41,500 bases of DNA, from the NCBI GenBank assembly GCA_037133395.1, contig JBAXOG010000021.1, forward strand, positions 1 through 41,500, given 5' to 3'. Below the pieces are notes generated by a model, which was given only the letters and a program-made list of their open reading frames with translations, did not search any database and had not been told where the DNA came from. Within the stretch, counting starts at the first letter, position 1; each line of letters opens with the position of its first letter. Made by a program: the position numbers and the translations under genes. This stretch comes from CAIZQW01 sp037133395. Lineage in GTDB: Bacteria; Verrucomicrobiota; Kiritimatiellia; RFP12; UBA1067. This document shows positions 16,801 to 23,912 of the stretch, one piece after another.

Positions 16801-17346
16801 GGCTGTTGTGTTGGTGACGCAGGAATAGTCGGCCCTGCTCTGGTGGATGTCCTCAACAATGCACGTCCAGGCATCCATCTTTGAAGCTGGTGTCCCTGGC
16901 GTTGCAGAGGCATTGAAGGACGCTGTTTTCCCCGTCATATTTTCAAGTGCGACATTGGCAGCTTGTCGAACCCAGAGATCGTGATCGCTGAGCGCACTAA
17001 CGAGGGTGTTCAGATGAGATCTGTTTCCGCATAGCCCTAGGCTTGCGGCGGCTGCACTGCGGAGGCGAGGGGAAGCGTCTGACATTCCCTTTGCTAAGGT
17101 GTCAGCAGTAGTCACGGACCGTAAAAGCCCAAGATTCTGATACGCCACGCATCGGGTCTCGTTGTCGGAGGATTGTGCATGTTGAAGTGTTTGCTGGATA
17201 TGGCGCGTATAGGGATCGATAGTTTTCCAGTCGCTTGCCCATTTCGGATCGATGATGGTTTCAGCGAAACAAGTATGAGCCACGGGAAAAATAAAAAATA
17301 AAAAATAAGAAGTGAAAAATAGAACGTTACGTCTTTGTGTCCACAT
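13873..17346 (-). CDS. Large exported HEAT-repeat / beta-propeller protein with C-terminal CxxCH motif
   Basis: The 1157-residue protein begins with a signal peptide (hydrophobic stretch ending near HTCFAET). The N-terminal half is a series of HEAT-like helical repeats (ARSLGAVGNAQKAIPLL and LRSAAAASLGLCGN type, about residues 50-600). A TolB/PD40-like propeller follows at about 640-880 (MNADGSDLRQLT, MPDGRIIFSSSRTG). The C-terminal part resembles the hydrazine-synthase-alpha-like region common in PVC proteins and holds a CLGCH (1090-1094) c-type haem motif. Role unknown; a secreted or periplasmic protein, perhaps with one haem, is inferred. It follows deoA after 30 bases on the same strand. 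Confidence 0.85.
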   Translation of the reverse strand: MWTQRRNVLFFTSYFLFFIFPVAHTCFAETIIDPKWASDWKTIDPYTRHIQQTLQHAQSSDNETRCVAYQNLGLLRSVTTADTLAKGMSDASPRLRSAAAASLGLCGNRSHLNTLVSALSDHDLWVRQAANVALENMTGKTASFNASATPGTPASKMDAWTCIVEDIHQSRADYSCVTNTTALFWDRERAARSLGAVGNAQKAIPLLRTALRQYETKKQVEWLDEEALFVQAAIRSLGRLGGSEAEDILIRLLAIKEWSCYAAEALGDCGTIKAVDALIETFPKHALRHYLPDNDWFMYTTNDIPYLPKMDTPHFPAVDRMPRAAHAMLTSIARLPWTQEQRQRIRSLTPQIQLGIPNDHDASVVYNPEPIQELVAYIFEKVGVRQQSVEALFEAFDQPVKPVVRDELFVLFKSNGCVNARTLLIRKPVYGISQLLALSRDIKDAPRFEALLAHTNGWVKMTAAKALLFLDSKASAPALRKALQEAPPDSSYGFCGVFDYRGPRQGQDEFNDPTPRWKEPFLLALSYLGTQEDIPLLNRYALDKEQASEIQCAAIQALANRPEHTLTTPLLVNIAQNHPLHIACMLAREALWMRGASQPNNRPASPALATAEALPETQRIADALSVPLIFIKGDLKPTNIFQIPSSRTSYTTTDSGPVYRTGRTICRLESQRPDGPLRELFNAGNGYVADIEISYDGSHILFSRRGGDNDPWWHICEMNADGSDLRQLTQGYYHDVNPNYMPDGRIIFSSSRTGLRDEYHGYLATGLATMNADGTDIHIIGMNFGGDAEPIVAHDGRILFTRLEVIYSRMKTEWNLLSVLPDGTQPLTLYGPESRDFWRTHYLAVGAAPPRHRVLAFSQPQQLPDGRILLNSFEGPFTIGPRKQDQQLLFLDPKFAITTPYPIDNKTLFVAAGERPKTKDKKGRASYDKAASVDHGLYYLDIKGQKLKLIYNDPKTADFEARPLISRKRPPVIPPQTVEGNLFVARLDCQSVFRSRNPLVRERARYVRVAEGLPIVTRYQTQYSGGIAWKQHGGAVARILGTAPLAPDGSFSIEVPADRLIHVQALDSNWHTMDDQLIWMHVRPGENRGCLGCHEDPDVSPQATGSYMQAASQPPVSCLPHPDDFRYRGKIWFKGSVRRHDEERMRTVNSTTLLGRE

Positions 17347-17376
17347 GTCTTTGCTTCTTTCTGTTAAAATGCAAGG

Positions 17377-18681
17377 CTACAATAGTCGATCAAGGATGAG
17401 CTTTCTCATGCCGGGGTTTACCGGTGTTAGTGTGATGGATGCAAGAGCGATGTTGAGTTGTGATTCAGCTAATGATTTGTTTTTAGCAAGCAAGCGCATG
17501 AGTGGTTGTCCCTTCTCGATGTGGTCGCCTTGTTGCACAAGCGAATCAATGCCTGAGGAGGGGTCGATGACATCATCGGTCTTTGTGCGTCCTCCGCCTA
17601 GTTGCAAGACGATCCGTCCGATTGCCAGTGCGTCGACATCTGCCACATAACCGTTGCTGGTTGCGCGGACCTCCAGGGTATATCCAGGTTGAGGCAATGC
17701 AGTGGGGTCATCGATGAAGCGCGGATCGCCGCCTTGCGCCATGACCATTCTTCTAAAGACCTCGAGTGCTCGTCCGCTATCCAGATGTTTTGTCAGTTCG
17801 CAGCGCGCGGTGTCGAGATCAGGATGGATACCACTGAGTGCAGTTATTTGGGCTGTCAACTCAATCGTCAGTAAACGGGTGTCAGCCGGACCTTTGCCAC
17901 GCAACGTTTCAACAGCCTCGATTACTTCGATGGCGTTACCGGCTGTTCGTCCCAAGGGCTGATTCATGTCTGTGATGACGGCTGCTGTCTTGCGATGGAG
18001 CGCGCTTCCAACGCGTGTCAAACTTTCTGCTAGTGCACGGGCTTGCTCCGGAGACTTCATAAAGGCCGCTCGACCACACTTCACATCGAAGACCAAGGTT
18101 TCCGCGCCTTCGGCGAGTTTTTTAGACATGATACTTGCTGTGATGAGGGGAATACTGGGTACCGTGCCAGTGACGTCACGCAAGGCATACAGTTTTTTAT
18201 CCGCAGGCGCCAGATGCTTAGTCTGGCCTATGATGGAACACCCGACATCTGCTATGACACGTTTAAATTCGTCGATGGAGAGACGTGTGTTATAGCCGGG
18301 AATAGATTCCAACTTGTCGAGGGTACCGCCAGTAATGCCGAGTCCTCGACCGGAAATCATCGGGATCGCTAGACCTGCTGATGCTGCGAGTGGTGCAATC
18401 ATGAGCGATAGTTTATCGCCAATACCGCCCGTGGAGTGTTTGTCTGCTGTAGGACGTGGCCATCCCTTGAAGTCAACGAGGTCACCTGAGCGCATCATGG
18501 CATCGGTCAGAATAGTTGTTTCAGCGTCCGTCATCCCCTTAAAGAATATGGCCATGGCTAATGCGGACATCTGATAATCAGGGATGGTGCCGTCTGTAAA
18601 GCCGTCGATGAACGCGCGTATATCAGAGTCCTCCAGTATCCCGCCATCTCGCTTTTGTTCAATTATCCATTGTGGAATCAT
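17377..18681 (-). CDS. deoA: Thymidine / pyrimidine-nucleoside phosphorylase
   Basis: The 434-residue length and motifs fit the family: DKHSTGGIGDK (phosphate-binding, 80-90), SGRGLGITGGTLDKLES (110-126), LAPADKKLYALRDVTGTV and SIMSKKLAEGAE. The C-terminal alpha/beta domain with GGGRTKTDDVIDPSSG is also present. The enzyme cleaves pyrimidine nucleosides with phosphate; DeoA and Pdp types differ in base specificity, which I cannot settle from sequence. One variant is FDVKCGRAAFMK where FDVKxGxGAFMK is usual (Arg for Ser or Ala before Ala, Ala for Gly). The ribosome-binding site is weak. Confidence 0.9.
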   Translation of the reverse strand: MIPQWIIEQKRDGGILEDSDIRAFIDGFTDGTIPDYQMSALAMAIFFKGMTDAETTILTDAMMRSGDLVDFKGWPRPTADKHSTGGIGDKLSLMIAPLAASAGLAIPMISGRGLGITGGTLDKLESIPGYNTRLSIDEFKRVIADVGCSIIGQTKHLAPADKKLYALRDVTGTVPSIPLITASIMSKKLAEGAETLVFDVKCGRAAFMKSPEQARALAESLTRVGSALHRKTAAVITDMNQPLGRTAGNAIEVIEAVETLRGKGPADTRLLTIELTAQITALSGIHPDLDTARCELTKHLDSGRALEVFRRMVMAQGGDPRFIDDPTALPQPGYTLEVRATSNGYVADVDALAIGRIVLQLGGGRTKTDDVIDPSSGIDSLVQQGDHIEKGQPLMRLLAKNKSLAESQLNIALASITLTPVNPGMRKLILDRLL

Positions 18682-18891
18682 AGTGGTTTTCTCAGCTTAT
18701 CCTTCGCAATAACGTATAAATAATATCATATTTTTGTCATGCGTACAGTCTCATAAACCGACAAAAGCAACTTTCGGTTTTTGTCAAGTCCTCGTAAGGG
18801 TGTCAGGTAATCTTCTAATGATTCGATCCCATCGATTCATTCGAGAGTCGGAATCCCTCCCGTTATATGGTCTTTCACGTCAATGTCCTGT

Positions 18892-18920
18892 TTGCCTCAT
18901 ATCAGAATTTATGATATTCT
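18892..18920 (+). promoter_or_regulatory. Promoter of the fmdB-epmA unit
   Basis: TTGCCT (18892-18897), 17 bases, TATTCT (18915-18920). It lies 24 bases before the fmdB start, leaving room for the GGAG ribosome-binding site at 18932-18936. Confidence 0.45.
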
Positions 18921-18943
18921 TAACCTGCATTTGGAGACAATTT

Positions 18944-19195
18944 ATGCCAGTATATGATTATGAAGCGACTGATAAATCGCATGCGTGCGAGTATTGCGAA
19001 CAGGGATTTGAAGCCGTTCAACGCCTTTCAGAGTCTCGCTTGACCGTATGCCCGAAATGCGGAAATCTGATCACGAAATGTATTGTCGCGCCTGCGATCG
19101 GACGATCTAAGAGTAGCTTGGACGACCGCGCCAAGAATGCAGGCTTTACGAAGCTGAAAAAGATTGGCAAAGGCGAATACGAGAAGATGTACTGA
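18944..19195 (+). CDS. FmdB-family zinc-ribbon regulatory-type protein
   Basis: From the ATG at 18944 (GGAG seven bases upstream) the protein has 83 residues and starts MPVYDYEATDKSHACEYC, the usual FmdB opening. CEYC and CPKCG supply four cysteines for one zinc ribbon. Proteins of this family are widespread, small and poorly understood; some are proposed regulators of formamidase or methylamine genes, but most have no assigned role. An open frame extends upstream to 18734, but those residues do not resemble FmdB and precede both promoter and ribosome-binding site. epmA begins two bases after its stop. Confidence 0.88.
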   Translation: MPVYDYEATDKSHACEYCEQGFEAVQRLSESRLTVCPKCGNLITKCIVAPAIGRSKSSLDDRAKNAGFTKLKKIGKGEYEKMY

Positions 19196-19197
19196 TC

Positions 19198-20106
19198 ATG
19201 ATGAGTACACGACAACTGTCCTGTTTGAAGATCCGGAGCCAAGTGCTACGGACCGTGCGCGATTTTTTTTACAGTGAAGACTTTATTGAAGTTGAGACGC
19301 CGATTCGTATTCCAGCTCCAGCACTGGAAACACATATTGATGCGCTTGTATCGGGCAAGGCATGGTTGCGAACTTCTCCAGAATTACATATTAAGCGGCT
19401 GTTGGTCGATGGTTGTGACCGCGTTTTTGAAATGGGCTCTTGCTTCCGGGAAGCTGAATGCGGACGACGGCATAATCCTGAATTTACGATGCTTGAATGG
19501 TATCGCTTGCAGGCGGATTATCTGGATATCCTGCAGGACACTGAACAACTTGTTCGCCGCGTCTTATCCTCTTCTCTGACGTATCAAGGACGCCACATTA
19601 ACTTATCCACGCCATGGCCTCGCATCAAGGTGCGTGATGCATTTATGACGTATGCTGGATGGGATCCGACCCAAAACTGGGACGCGAATCGTTTTGATGA
19701 AGACTTGGTATCTAAGGTCGAACCATTCTTGCCAGGTCACACGCCGTGTGTGTTGATGGATTATCCTGCGCCGACTGCGGCCTTGGCGCGCATCAAGCCA
19801 GATGACCCGACTGTTGCTGAACGCTGGGAGGTCTATATTGGCGGGCTTGAGTTGGCGAATGCCTATACGGAACTCTGCGATCCTGTTGCGCAGCGGAAAC
19901 GTTTTGAAGTGGCTGCTGATGAACGACGTGCACTTGGCAAGTCTGTCTATCCCATGGATGAGGCTTTTTTGAAGGCATTGGAGCGCGGTTTGCCTCCGTG
20001 TGGTGGGATTGCACTGGGTGTGGACAGGCTGGTCATGTTGGCCTGTGACGCACCTGATATTGACGAAGTACGTCCCTTCTGTCAGCGTCCTGGCGAGCTG
20101 TTTTGA
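19198..20106 (+). CDS. epmA: EpmA (PoxA/GenX), elongation factor P lysine ligase
   Basis: A 302-residue class-II aminoacyl-tRNA-synthetase-like enzyme without an anticodon-binding domain, as expected for EpmA. Motif 2 is FREAECGRRHNPEFTMLEWY (residues about 82-101) and motif 3 is GGIALGVDRLVML near the C terminus; the end PFCQRPGELF is typical. EpmA attaches beta-lysine to elongation factor P to help ribosomes pass polyproline. It fits that this window encodes proline-rich linkers, for example the PPPP in the TonB-like protein. The efp and epmB genes are not seen here. ATG at 19198 or 19201 is possible. The 3' end overlaps trmH by 25 bases. Confidence 0.92.
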   Translation: MMSTRQLSCLKIRSQVLRTVRDFFYSEDFIEVETPIRIPAPALETHIDALVSGKAWLRTSPELHIKRLLVDGCDRVFEMGSCFREAECGRRHNPEFTMLEWYRLQADYLDILQDTEQLVRRVLSSSLTYQGRHINLSTPWPRIKVRDAFMTYAGWDPTQNWDANRFDEDLVSKVEPFLPGHTPCVLMDYPAPTAALARIKPDDPTVAERWEVYIGGLELANAYTELCDPVAQRKRFEVAADERRALGKSVYPMDEAFLKALERGLPPCGGIALGVDRLVMLACDAPDIDEVRPFCQRPGELF

Positions 20107-20849
20107 TTTTTCTTCATTTCATACGCCGCAATCGTAAAGGCACTGACGACATTGAGGGAGTTTTTGCGTCCGAAAAGGGGAATGCGGACAATGGCGTCGC
20201 AGGCGGCGATGACGTCAGGGTTGAGCCCGAAGCGTTCGTTGCCCAGGATCAGAGCTGCAGGAAATATCCAGTCTGCGTCAGCGACTGATGGAGCCTCTGC
20301 TACTGTTTCAAGCGCGTAACAGGTGATGCCCGAGGCTTTAAGATTTGCAAGGGCTGTCAGTATATTTTCTTCATATCGCCACGAAACACGATGCTCTGTG
20401 CCCAAAGCAGATTTTGCAACCTGCGGTTGATCGGGCAGGGGTGTGTATCCGCAAAGCACTAGCTCCTTTACACCAAAACATTCAGCTGAACGGAATATAC
20501 CGCCGACATTGAATGCTGAACGTATTGAGTCGAGAACAACCGTAAGGGGTATGGGCAGATGAGTAGGGGATGCGGCCCTATCGGGTAAATCGCTGTCGAG
20601 AATATCAATATCGGTGATCTTGACTTGTGCGACTTCGCGCTCGACAGGCACCAACACGCTCCAGAACTGCTGGCGCGTCATGTTGGGGGTGAGTAGTCTG
20701 GCAAGCGTTGCAAGACGGGGCAAAGCGCTCTTATCAGCAATCCAATCACGGCAGGCGCGGAGCTGAGAATCTCGCTGAACTTCATCCTGCCATGAAGCGT
20801 CCAGCGTACGTAAACGCTGGAGCGCTTCTTTCCAGAGGTATGAATGCAT
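20082..20849 (-). CDS. SpoU/TrmH-family RNA 2'-O-methyltransferase
   Basis: The 255-residue protein has the three SPOUT/SpoU motifs in its C-terminal two-thirds: SAFNVGGIFRSAECFG (motif 1), ILGNERFGLNPDVI (motif 2) and IPLFGRKNSLNVVSAFTIAAYE (motif 3), which form the knotted SAM site. The first 90 residues are a poorly conserved helical extension. Family members methylate ribose 2'-O positions in tRNA or rRNA; the target cannot be told. It starts five bases after fucI ends on the same strand, probably by operon packing and not functional linkage. Confidence 0.88.
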   Translation of the reverse strand: MHSYLWKEALQRLRTLDASWQDEVQRDSQLRACRDWIADKSALPRLATLARLLTPNMTRQQFWSVLVPVEREVAQVKITDIDILDSDLPDRAASPTHLPIPLTVVLDSIRSAFNVGGIFRSAECFGVKELVLCGYTPLPDQPQVAKSALGTEHRVSWRYEENILTALANLKASGITCYALETVAEAPSVADADWIFPAALILGNERFGLNPDVIAACDAIVRIPLFGRKNSLNVVSAFTIAAYEMKKNQNSSPGR

Positions 20850-20854
20850 CGTGT

Positions 20855-22639
20855 CTATTTATAGATCGGCCCAAAGTGCTGGCAGGCACGATAGTCAGAA
20901 CCTGTCACATCGTTGGCACCGAAGAGTCCCCATGCGTTCGGGCGGAAGATATCTTCCTCCGCAACGTTTGACATGGCGATCGGAATACGCAACATGGACG
21001 CAAGGGTTATGAGATCTGCTCCAATGTGTCCGTAGCTGATGGCACCATGGTTTGCGCTCCAGTTATTCATGACGCTGTAGACATCGCGGAACGCGCCAGA
21101 GCCTGTGAGACGTGGCACAAACCATGTACAGGGCCATGTTGGATTCGTGCGTGCCATAAGCTTGTCATTGACGTCCTTAGCAAGGGTTGAAGACCAGCCT
21201 TCGGCTATTTGAAGCACGGGACCGAAACCCTTGACGCGACTGATGCGTGTCATGGTCATCGGCATGCCGCCTTCCGAGAGGAAGCTTGATGAATAACCGC
21301 CACCGCGGAAATAGCCGACATCAGCCGGACACCATTGTGTGGCCTTGAGACATGCATCCGCTTCTTTCTCTGAGATATCCCAGAAGGGCTTCATGCCAGG
21401 CTTGCCATTGATGCGCTGCTTGCCGCAGGCGTCGAGACAGGCTGCACCGGAATTGATGAGATGGATGAAGCCGTTGGCATTGATGCCGGTCATCTTTTTG
21501 CCTGTGACACGCTTGACAGCATCAGGACTCCAATAGGTGCGAACATCTGCGAAGAGTTGCGCGCGATTGGTGAGTAGATACATGAAGAGCATGCAAGCGC
21601 CATTGAGCGAGTCATTTTCCGTTGCAACCATATAGGGCGCACGGATACCATTCCAGTCAAAGGAACTTGTTAGGATCGCTTCCAAGAAGTCGCCGTTCGG
21701 ACGGTAATCGGTCCACTGGCGCTGACCTTGGAATCCAGAGATAAACGCATTTCGTCCGAGGGATTCTTCGGGGAACTGTTTCGCCAGCGCGGGGTTGCCG
21801 ACCATGAGATCACGCATGATGAGCGCCATCTTGACTACGTATTCCCAATCAGCATCCTTTTCCGTACGAGGCTTCTGGATGGCCTTGGCATTCCAGTCTT
21901 TGCCTTCCTTGCAATTTTTACGCGTCCATGCGAGAGCCTTCTCAAATTCGACCTTGTCGTAAATACCCTTCTCAATGCGACGTTCAAACTCACACATGTC
22001 GATTTGTTCTGTACGCATGCCGAGATAATCTTGGAAGAAGTCTGGATCCACGAAGGAACCGGCAATACCCATGGAGGATGTGCCACACGAGAGATAGGAT
22101 TTGTTACGCATCATGGCTGTTGCAAGTCCAGAGCGTGTAAAACGCAATAGTTTTTCCTTCACATCAGCAGGAATGGAGGTGTCTTTTGCGTCCTGAACCT
22201 CTGTGCCATAAATGCCATACGCAGGCAGTCCCTTTTGTGCATGCCCTGCGAGCACAGCCGCGAGATAGACTGCGCCAGGCCGCTCTGTACCATTGAATCC
22301 CCAAACAGCCTTAGGGCGGAGCGGATGCGTGTCCATGGTTTCTGATCCATAACACCAACATGGGGTCACACTGAGCGAAAGACCGACATTTTCCTTTTCA
22401 AAGATTGCATCGCACATAGCTGCTTCCGTGCAACCGCCGATTGTGAACGGAGGAAGTATACATTGGACAGGGGAACCATCTGGATAGCGAAGCGAGTCAG
22501 AAATCAGTTTAGCTGCTGACTTCGCCATATTCATGGTTTGTGTTTCTAATGATTCACGTACGCCGTTGCAACGGCCATCGATAATGGGACGGATACCCAC
22601 TTTAGGAAATTCATTGCGGGTCCAGAGTGAATGATTCAT
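20855..22639 (-). CDS. fucI: FucI, L-fucose isomerase
   Basis: The 594-residue length and sequence match L-fucose isomerase throughout. The metal ligands line up with the E. coli enzyme (E337, D361, H528): here E341 in ATENDSLNG, D365 in FADVRTYW, and probably H531 in WSANHGAISYGHIG. The enzyme converts L-fucose (or D-arabinose) to the ketose. Fucose use fits an organism feeding on sulfated or fucosylated polysaccharides, though no kinase, aldolase or fucosidase is nearby. GGAGAA before the ATG is a good ribosome-binding site, and a TATAAC box lies just upstream. It heads a two-gene unit with trmH. Confidence 0.95.
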   Translation of the reverse strand: MNHSLWTRNEFPKVGIRPIIDGRCNGVRESLETQTMNMAKSAAKLISDSLRYPDGSPVQCILPPFTIGGCTEAAMCDAIFEKENVGLSLSVTPCWCYGSETMDTHPLRPKAVWGFNGTERPGAVYLAAVLAGHAQKGLPAYGIYGTEVQDAKDTSIPADVKEKLLRFTRSGLATAMMRNKSYLSCGTSSMGIAGSFVDPDFFQDYLGMRTEQIDMCEFERRIEKGIYDKVEFEKALAWTRKNCKEGKDWNAKAIQKPRTEKDADWEYVVKMALIMRDLMVGNPALAKQFPEESLGRNAFISGFQGQRQWTDYRPNGDFLEAILTSSFDWNGIRAPYMVATENDSLNGACMLFMYLLTNRAQLFADVRTYWSPDAVKRVTGKKMTGINANGFIHLINSGAACLDACGKQRINGKPGMKPFWDISEKEADACLKATQWCPADVGYFRGGGYSSSFLSEGGMPMTMTRISRVKGFGPVLQIAEGWSSTLAKDVNDKLMARTNPTWPCTWFVPRLTGSGAFRDVYSVMNNWSANHGAISYGHIGADLITLASMLRIPIAMSNVAEEDIFRPNAWGLFGANDVTGSDYRACQHFGPIYK

Positions 22640-22842
22640 AGAGTTCTCCTATTCTGTTATAGAATGCTTATTTCACTAAAAAACTGTTAAAAATATTACC
22701 ACGCCCTTTTTGAGTTAGCAACCTTTCATCCATACAAAAAAAATATTTTTGGTTTTTCGTAACAAGGGCTTGCAAGTTCCACGTAATTCAGTCATATTAT
22801 TAAGCACTTTTTAGCAATAGAAGAAAGGATGGATGAAGTTTT

Positions 22843-23202
22843 ATGGGTACAGGCCGCACATTAAATAAGCACCCTCGCACACGCCCGATTAAGAGTCAGG
22901 GCGAAAAGCGTCGTCGTACAAAGGCGCAGCGCGCACGTTTGGTTAAATTTGGTCTCGATGTGACCACGGTTGCCAAGATGTTGATAGAAGAAGTTCGTAA
23001 GCTGGTTCAGAAGCCCGTTTTGGTCAAGAAGATCGTTGCAAGGAAGAGCGCAGCTCCTAAGACAGCAGACGGAACTGTTGGCGAAGGCGTAGTTCTCAAA
23101 GCAAAGAAGACAACGGCGAAGAAGCCAGTTGTAGCGAAGACTGAGGCGAAAAAGCCAGCAGTTAGAAAGCCTGTGGCTAAGAAAAAAGAAGTAGCTAAAT
23201 AA
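22843..23202 (+). CDS. Small basic protein with histone-H1-like Lys/Ala-rich tail
   Basis: The 119-residue protein has two parts. Residues 1-60 are very basic with GRTLNKHPRTRPIKSQGEKR, then RRRTKAQRARL and a short helix-forming stretch (LIEEVRKLVQKP). Residues 65-119 are a low-complexity tail of KKxxAKKP/KAKK units with no aromatic residues, like histone H1 C-terminal tails and chlamydial Hc1/Hc2. A nucleic-acid-binding role (nucleoid or ribosome) is inferred. It is monocistronic: it faces fucI divergently across 203 bases of AT-rich DNA and ends at a strong terminator. It is not the short Chlamydia/Verrucomicrobia small basic protein, whose core sequence differs. Confidence 0.8.
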   Translation: MGTGRTLNKHPRTRPIKSQGEKRRRTKAQRARLVKFGLDVTTVAKMLIEEVRKLVQKPVLVKKIVARKSAAPKTADGTVGEGVVLKAKKTTAKKPVVAKTEAKKPAVRKPVAKKKEVAK

Positions 23203-23221
23203 GCTTGCTTGTTTTTCAAAG

Positions 23222-23266
23222 AAGAGGTTTGTCCGCGAAGCGTCGCAGGCAAACCTCTTTGTTTTT
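23222..23266 (+). terminator. Rho-independent terminator after the basic-protein gene
   Basis: AAGAGGTTTG (23222-23231) pairs perfectly with CAAACCTCTT (23250-23259) around an 18-base loop, followed by TGTTTTT. It begins 19 bases after the stop codon at 23202. The symmetric arms with A-rich flank may also stop pncC read-through from the other side. Confidence 0.85.
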
Positions 23267-23282
23267 CAGAAAAAAGGGAGTT

Positions 23283-23786
23283 TTATTGTTTTACTGCGAG
23301 AAGGGCTGTAGCCATTGCGGCATCTACAGCTTGTTTGCGGATGTTTTCGCGGTCACCCGTGAAGAAGTGTTTTTCTGCTGACACTACCGTTTCCGTTGCG
23401 ACGCCAATAAAGACGAGCCCGACTGGTTTTGCGGGTGTTCCTCCTCCGGGACCGGCAATGCCGGTGACGGAAACCGCAACATCGGCTTTCAATGCTTTCC
23501 GTGCGCCTTCTGCCATGGCTTTCGCACAGGAGGCGCTGACAGCGCCTTCCGTTTCGAGTGTCGCTTGTAAAACGCCCAGTAAATCGCGTTTGACGTCATT
23601 CGCATAACAGACTACGGCCCCATTAAACATGGTCGATGAACCAGGGATGCTGGTTATGCGAGCGGCAATCAGACCTCCTGTACATGACTCTGCGAGAGCA
23701 AGCGTTAACTTGCGCTCGCTGAAGAATGTAACCAGCATCTGTTCTGGGAACCACGCAGCCGTTGAGGTATGTATATGCTTCGACAT
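23283..23786 (-). CDS. pncC: PncC/CinA C-terminal-type nicotinamide-nucleotide amidase
   Basis: The 167-residue protein is a stand-alone CinA C-terminal domain. It has LALAESCTGGLIAARITSIPGSS near residues 28-50 and SVTGIAGPGGGTPAKPVG near residues 105-122, the two signature blocks. The catalytic Ser of ESCTGG is present. The enzyme deamidates nicotinamide mononucleotide to nicotinate mononucleotide in NAD salvage, which links it to nadD in this window. The N-terminal molybdopterin-binding-like domain of full CinA is absent. Confidence 0.92.
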   Translation of the reverse strand: MSKHIHTSTAAWFPEQMLVTFFSERKLTLALAESCTGGLIAARITSIPGSSTMFNGAVVCYANDVKRDLLGVLQATLETEGAVSASCAKAMAEGARKALKADVAVSVTGIAGPGGGTPAKPVGLVFIGVATETVVSAEKHFFTGDRENIRKQAVDAAMATALLAVKQ

Positions 23787-23873
23787 GTGTTTTGCAATAT
23801 ACGATAAATAGGCCGATTGGTCAAATTCGGAATCACGCTTTTAATTTCCTCTCGACATTCCCGTAGAATCGTG

Positions 23874-23902
23874 TTGACACCTCCAAGCACATTTTGTATA
23901 AC
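23874..23902 (+). promoter_or_regulatory. Strong sigma-70-type promoter of the TPR/ExbBD cluster
   Basis: TTGACA (23874-23879), 17 bases, TATAAC (23897-23902): a full consensus -35 and near-consensus -10 at ideal spacing. The next gene's ATG is at 23913, so transcription would start only three to five bases before it. Confidence 0.7.
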
Positions 23903-23912
23903 TTACCACGTC

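Noticed and set aside
18734..18943. N-terminal extension of the FmdB gene
   Set aside because: The extra residues do not resemble FmdB and lie upstream of the promoter and ribosome-binding site placed before 18944.
22640..22842. RNA gene or small ORF between fucI and the basic-protein gene
   Set aside because: The region is AT-rich with promoter-like boxes only; two very short ATG frames near 22830 stop within about a dozen codons.
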